Origin: CBDCWQ01 sp965223435
GTDB lineage: Bacteria > Myxococcota > Kuafuiibacteriia > Kuafuiibacteriales > Kuafuiibacteriaceae
Length of the DNA stretch: 64,000 nucleotides
Direction of reading: 5' to 3'
Assembly (NCBI GenBank): GCA_965223435.1
Contig: CBDCWQ010000023.1
Span: forward strand, 372,001-436,000
Below, piece after piece: positions 62,690 to 64,000 of the stretch. Both the position numbers and the translations under genes were made by a program. Numbering within the stretch: position 1 is the stretch's first letter; each line of letters begins with the position of its first letter. The notes beneath the pieces were generated by a model. The model saw nothing but the letters and a program-made list of their open reading frames with translations, ran no database searches and was not told where the DNA came from.

Positions 62690-62810
62690 ACTTGTCGGGG
62701 CATTGATAGACTTCTCCAACCGCTTGGGCCTGGCTTCGCGCCGGCCACAGCGTTGCGGCGACAAGCAGTAAGAACCGGACAAATCGAGCCTCGCCCCGAC
62801 AAATACACAT
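62652..62810 (-). CDS. Possible small secreted protein of 52 residues
   Basis: The frame reads MCICRGEARFVRFLLLVAAT, continuing as a signal-peptide-like stretch ending WPARSQAQA, then VGEVYQCPDKFMGRQEADHS. It overlaps the last 38 bases of the peroxidase gene and lacks a clear ribosome site. It may be the start of a truncated secreted protein. Confidence 0.35.
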   Translation of the reverse strand: MCICRGEARFVRFLLLVAATLWPARSQAQAVGEVYQCPDKFMGRQEADHSAR

Positions 62811-62911
62811 GTTGCGTGCACGACGCCATGGCGTCTTGGGGGCACCGGGTGACCCCTTTCGCTGTGCTCATCCACACCACACAAACGGGTTCGGCTCAAA
62901 GCAGCTGAACT

Positions 62912-62955
62912 CCGGGATGAAGGTCAGGTGTCCCGGCGAGGAGACGGTGTCTCCT
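62912..62955 (+). other. Tandem hairpins upstream of the last lipoprotein gene
   Basis: CCGGGA/TCCCGG (62912-62917 and 62931-62936) and AGGAGAC-GGT-GTCTCCT (62939-62955) are perfect stems three bases apart, about 130 bases before the ATG at 63082. There is no T-run, so a leader structure is as likely as a terminator. No known riboswitch consensus was recognised. Confidence 0.35.
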
Positions 62956-63081
62956 GGCTAGGGCGGCTATGGCCCGTGGTGAAAGTCGTAGAGGGCAAAA
63001 AAAATGGGGAGTCGGTGCCTGGCCTACACTTTGCGTAAACATCCCACATCATCCGCGCATGTCGTCTAGGAGAAAGAATCT

Positions 63082-64000
63082 ATGAAAATCTGCATCACCC
63101 CAACAAAAAATTATGGCAACCGGACTAGAGTCCTGGGGCGCCTCGGTTGTTTAGGCGCCCTACTCCTGTCGGCATGCACCACCGATGGCTCAGGCCAGTC
63201 TGAATCTGTCCAGCCCCTGTCGGCGGTCTTGCCGGTGGGCTCTTCGGTGCGGCACCGCTGCGTTGGCGCAACGGTTGCGGGCGAAACCGGGTGGCGGGAT
63301 TACCGAGAGAACCGTCCGGGGCTCGGAATTGTCGCCACCATCGATACTTCCGCCTGCGGCTACAAAGAATCGCCGATCTACACGGCTTCGATTGGGGGTC
63401 GGAACGGGCATTGGTCACCGCGAGGTGCCACCTCAATTTACAACGCCACCAACAGCAGCTTCGAAATCTTCCTCAAGACCTCCATGACTGCTGAGCAGGC
63501 CAACAACACCCAGGATGATGAGACCCGGCGAGCCCTCGCCTGGAGCATTCAATGGGAGGCTCACCCTGAAGGGAACGTTGACCCGTTTCAGTGTGCCGGC
63601 CAAACCACTCCGGGCAAAACCGCTTGGGAAAGCGACGGTAGGAATGGACTCGTGCTTCGGGTTGACACTCGAAGTTGTGCGTTTGACGAAGCCACAACGC
63701 CCTCTTACTTTACTGCGCTTGGCGGTGCCTCAGGACATTGGATGGCCAACGGCCACACGGCCATTTTGGACCCATCGTCAACCGGTTTCTCCATTCGCGT
63801 CCCAAACTCGGGACTCAGTGCCGATGAGGCCCGAGCGCTCTGGCACCTAAACTGGAACGCGACCGCGGCAAACATCAATGAGCACTCCATGGCGGTATGC
63901 ACGGGTCGAGCCACTGGCTGGAGGCCCTACAGTATTGCTGGTGCTTATTATATGGATATCGATAGCTCGGACTGCGGCTTCAAGTCGACGCCCCGCTATT
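63082..64000 (+). CDS. Lipoprotein with tandem repeats (3' end beyond window)
   Basis: About 306 codons are visible. The N-terminus is LGRLGCLGALLLSACTTDGS with lipobox LSAC. The mature part repeats a unit of about 105 residues: C-x-G, TGWxxY, VDTxxCGF, PxYFTALGGxSGHW, a TxIxxPSSTGF stretch, then a WHLNWNA end. Two units are complete and a third begins (GYYMDIDSSDCGFKSTPRYF-like). Paired cysteines and tryptophans suggest a secreted beta-rich fold. I recall similar repeats from secreted eukaryotic (oomycete or algal) proteins, without being able to search. The ATG at 63082 has AGGAG nine bases upstream. Confidence 0.75.
   Translation, partial: MKICITPTKNYGNRTRVLGRLGCLGALLLSACTTDGSGQSESVQPLSAVLPVGSSVRHRCVGATVAGETGWRDYRENRPGLGIVATIDTSACGYKESPIYTASIGGRNGHWSPRGATSIYNATNSSFEIFLKTSMTAEQANNTQDDETRRALAWSIQWEAHPEGNVDPFQCAGQTTPGKTAWESDGRNGLVLRVDTRSCAFDEATTPSYFTALGGASGHWMANGHTAILDPSSTGFSIRVPNSGLSADEARALWHLNWNATAANINEHSMAVCTGRATGWRPYSIAGAYYMDIDSSDCGFKSTPRY

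Noticed and set aside
62692..62802. Inverted pair TTGTCGGGGC / GCCCCGACAA as a terminator
   Set aside because: The arms are about 90 bases apart with no T-run.
62880..63081. Leader examined for a cyclic-di-GMP (GEMM) riboswitch
   Set aside because: The conserved GCAAAGCC and GGGUUACCG-like segments are absent.

Overview
The window looks like a chromosomal segment of a Myxococcota (former Deltaproteobacteria) bacterium. The evidence is a secreted protein ending in a MYXO-CTERM-type tail (5544-6293), an OmpA protein with thrombospondin type 3 calcium repeats, a DUF3014 protein, an Npt1-type nucleotide carrier fused to HEAT-like repeats, and a large load of lipoproteins and signal-peptide proteins. 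Base composition is GC-rich except for a more AT-rich stretch around 53.6-54.1 kb. No rRNA, tRNA or CRISPR array was seen.

Region 1 (1-6.3 kb): pntA (cut by the left edge), an nth-MDR oxidoreductase pair, a CBS-domain protein, an SDR-glycosyltransferase pair coupled by a GTGA overlap, and the MYXO-CTERM protein. Region 2 (6.5-12.1 kb): a minus-strand myo-inositol catabolic operon iolB-iolC-iolD-iolE. iolC is broken by a +1 shift in a six-base homopolymer. iolG lies apart at 20.8 kb beside an inositol-monophosphatase family gene, so most of the route from inositol to deoxyketogluconate-phosphate is encoded here. Region 3 (12.3-25.2 kb): a lipoprotein-type bifunctional nuclease, a Rieske protein, frameshifted ompA, DUF3014, glutathionyl-hydroquinone reductase, Ppx, a CmpX-like channel, a membrane dipeptidase with an altered metal ligand, and a GT1 glycosyltransferase.

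Region 4 (25.2-35.4 kb) is accessory. It holds a glycine-zipper protein and an adjacent protein made of eight roughly 101-residue helical repeats with degenerate EF-hand-like loops; I do not recognise either. Next come a secreted protein of unknown function and a large secreted Asp-box protein interrupted by one in-frame amber codon. Two intergenic repeat families also lie here. Region 5 (35.4-43.9 kb) returns to housekeeping and regulation: RecQ, the nucleotide carrier-HEAT protein with a cyclic-nucleotide-binding partner, and an ECF sigma-TPR-lipoprotein operon linked by ATGA overlaps.

Region 6 (43.9-59.4 kb) is a rearrangement hot spot. An IS630-type element carrying an extra 110-codon gene sits at a CTAG site inside a beta-barrel-type gene, and removing it restores that gene exactly. 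A DUF1592/1588/1585-CBM2 gene has lost its 5' end, and a decayed copy of its 3' end lies on the other side of a 1579-residue lipoprotein with 29 EGF-like and about six LDL-receptor class A repeats. An IS200-type element splits a second giant exported protein (trypsin-fold pseudoprotease, LamG, PPC-like repeats, C-terminal beta-sandwich), and its removal again restores one frame. Region 7 (59.6-64 kb): YggS and Maf, a di-haem cytochrome c peroxidase, and the start of a lipoprotein with repeats resembling domains I associate with eukaryotic secreted proteins.

Three small indels and one nonsense codon fall in otherwise intact genes. They may be assembly errors or early decay, and reads are needed to tell which.
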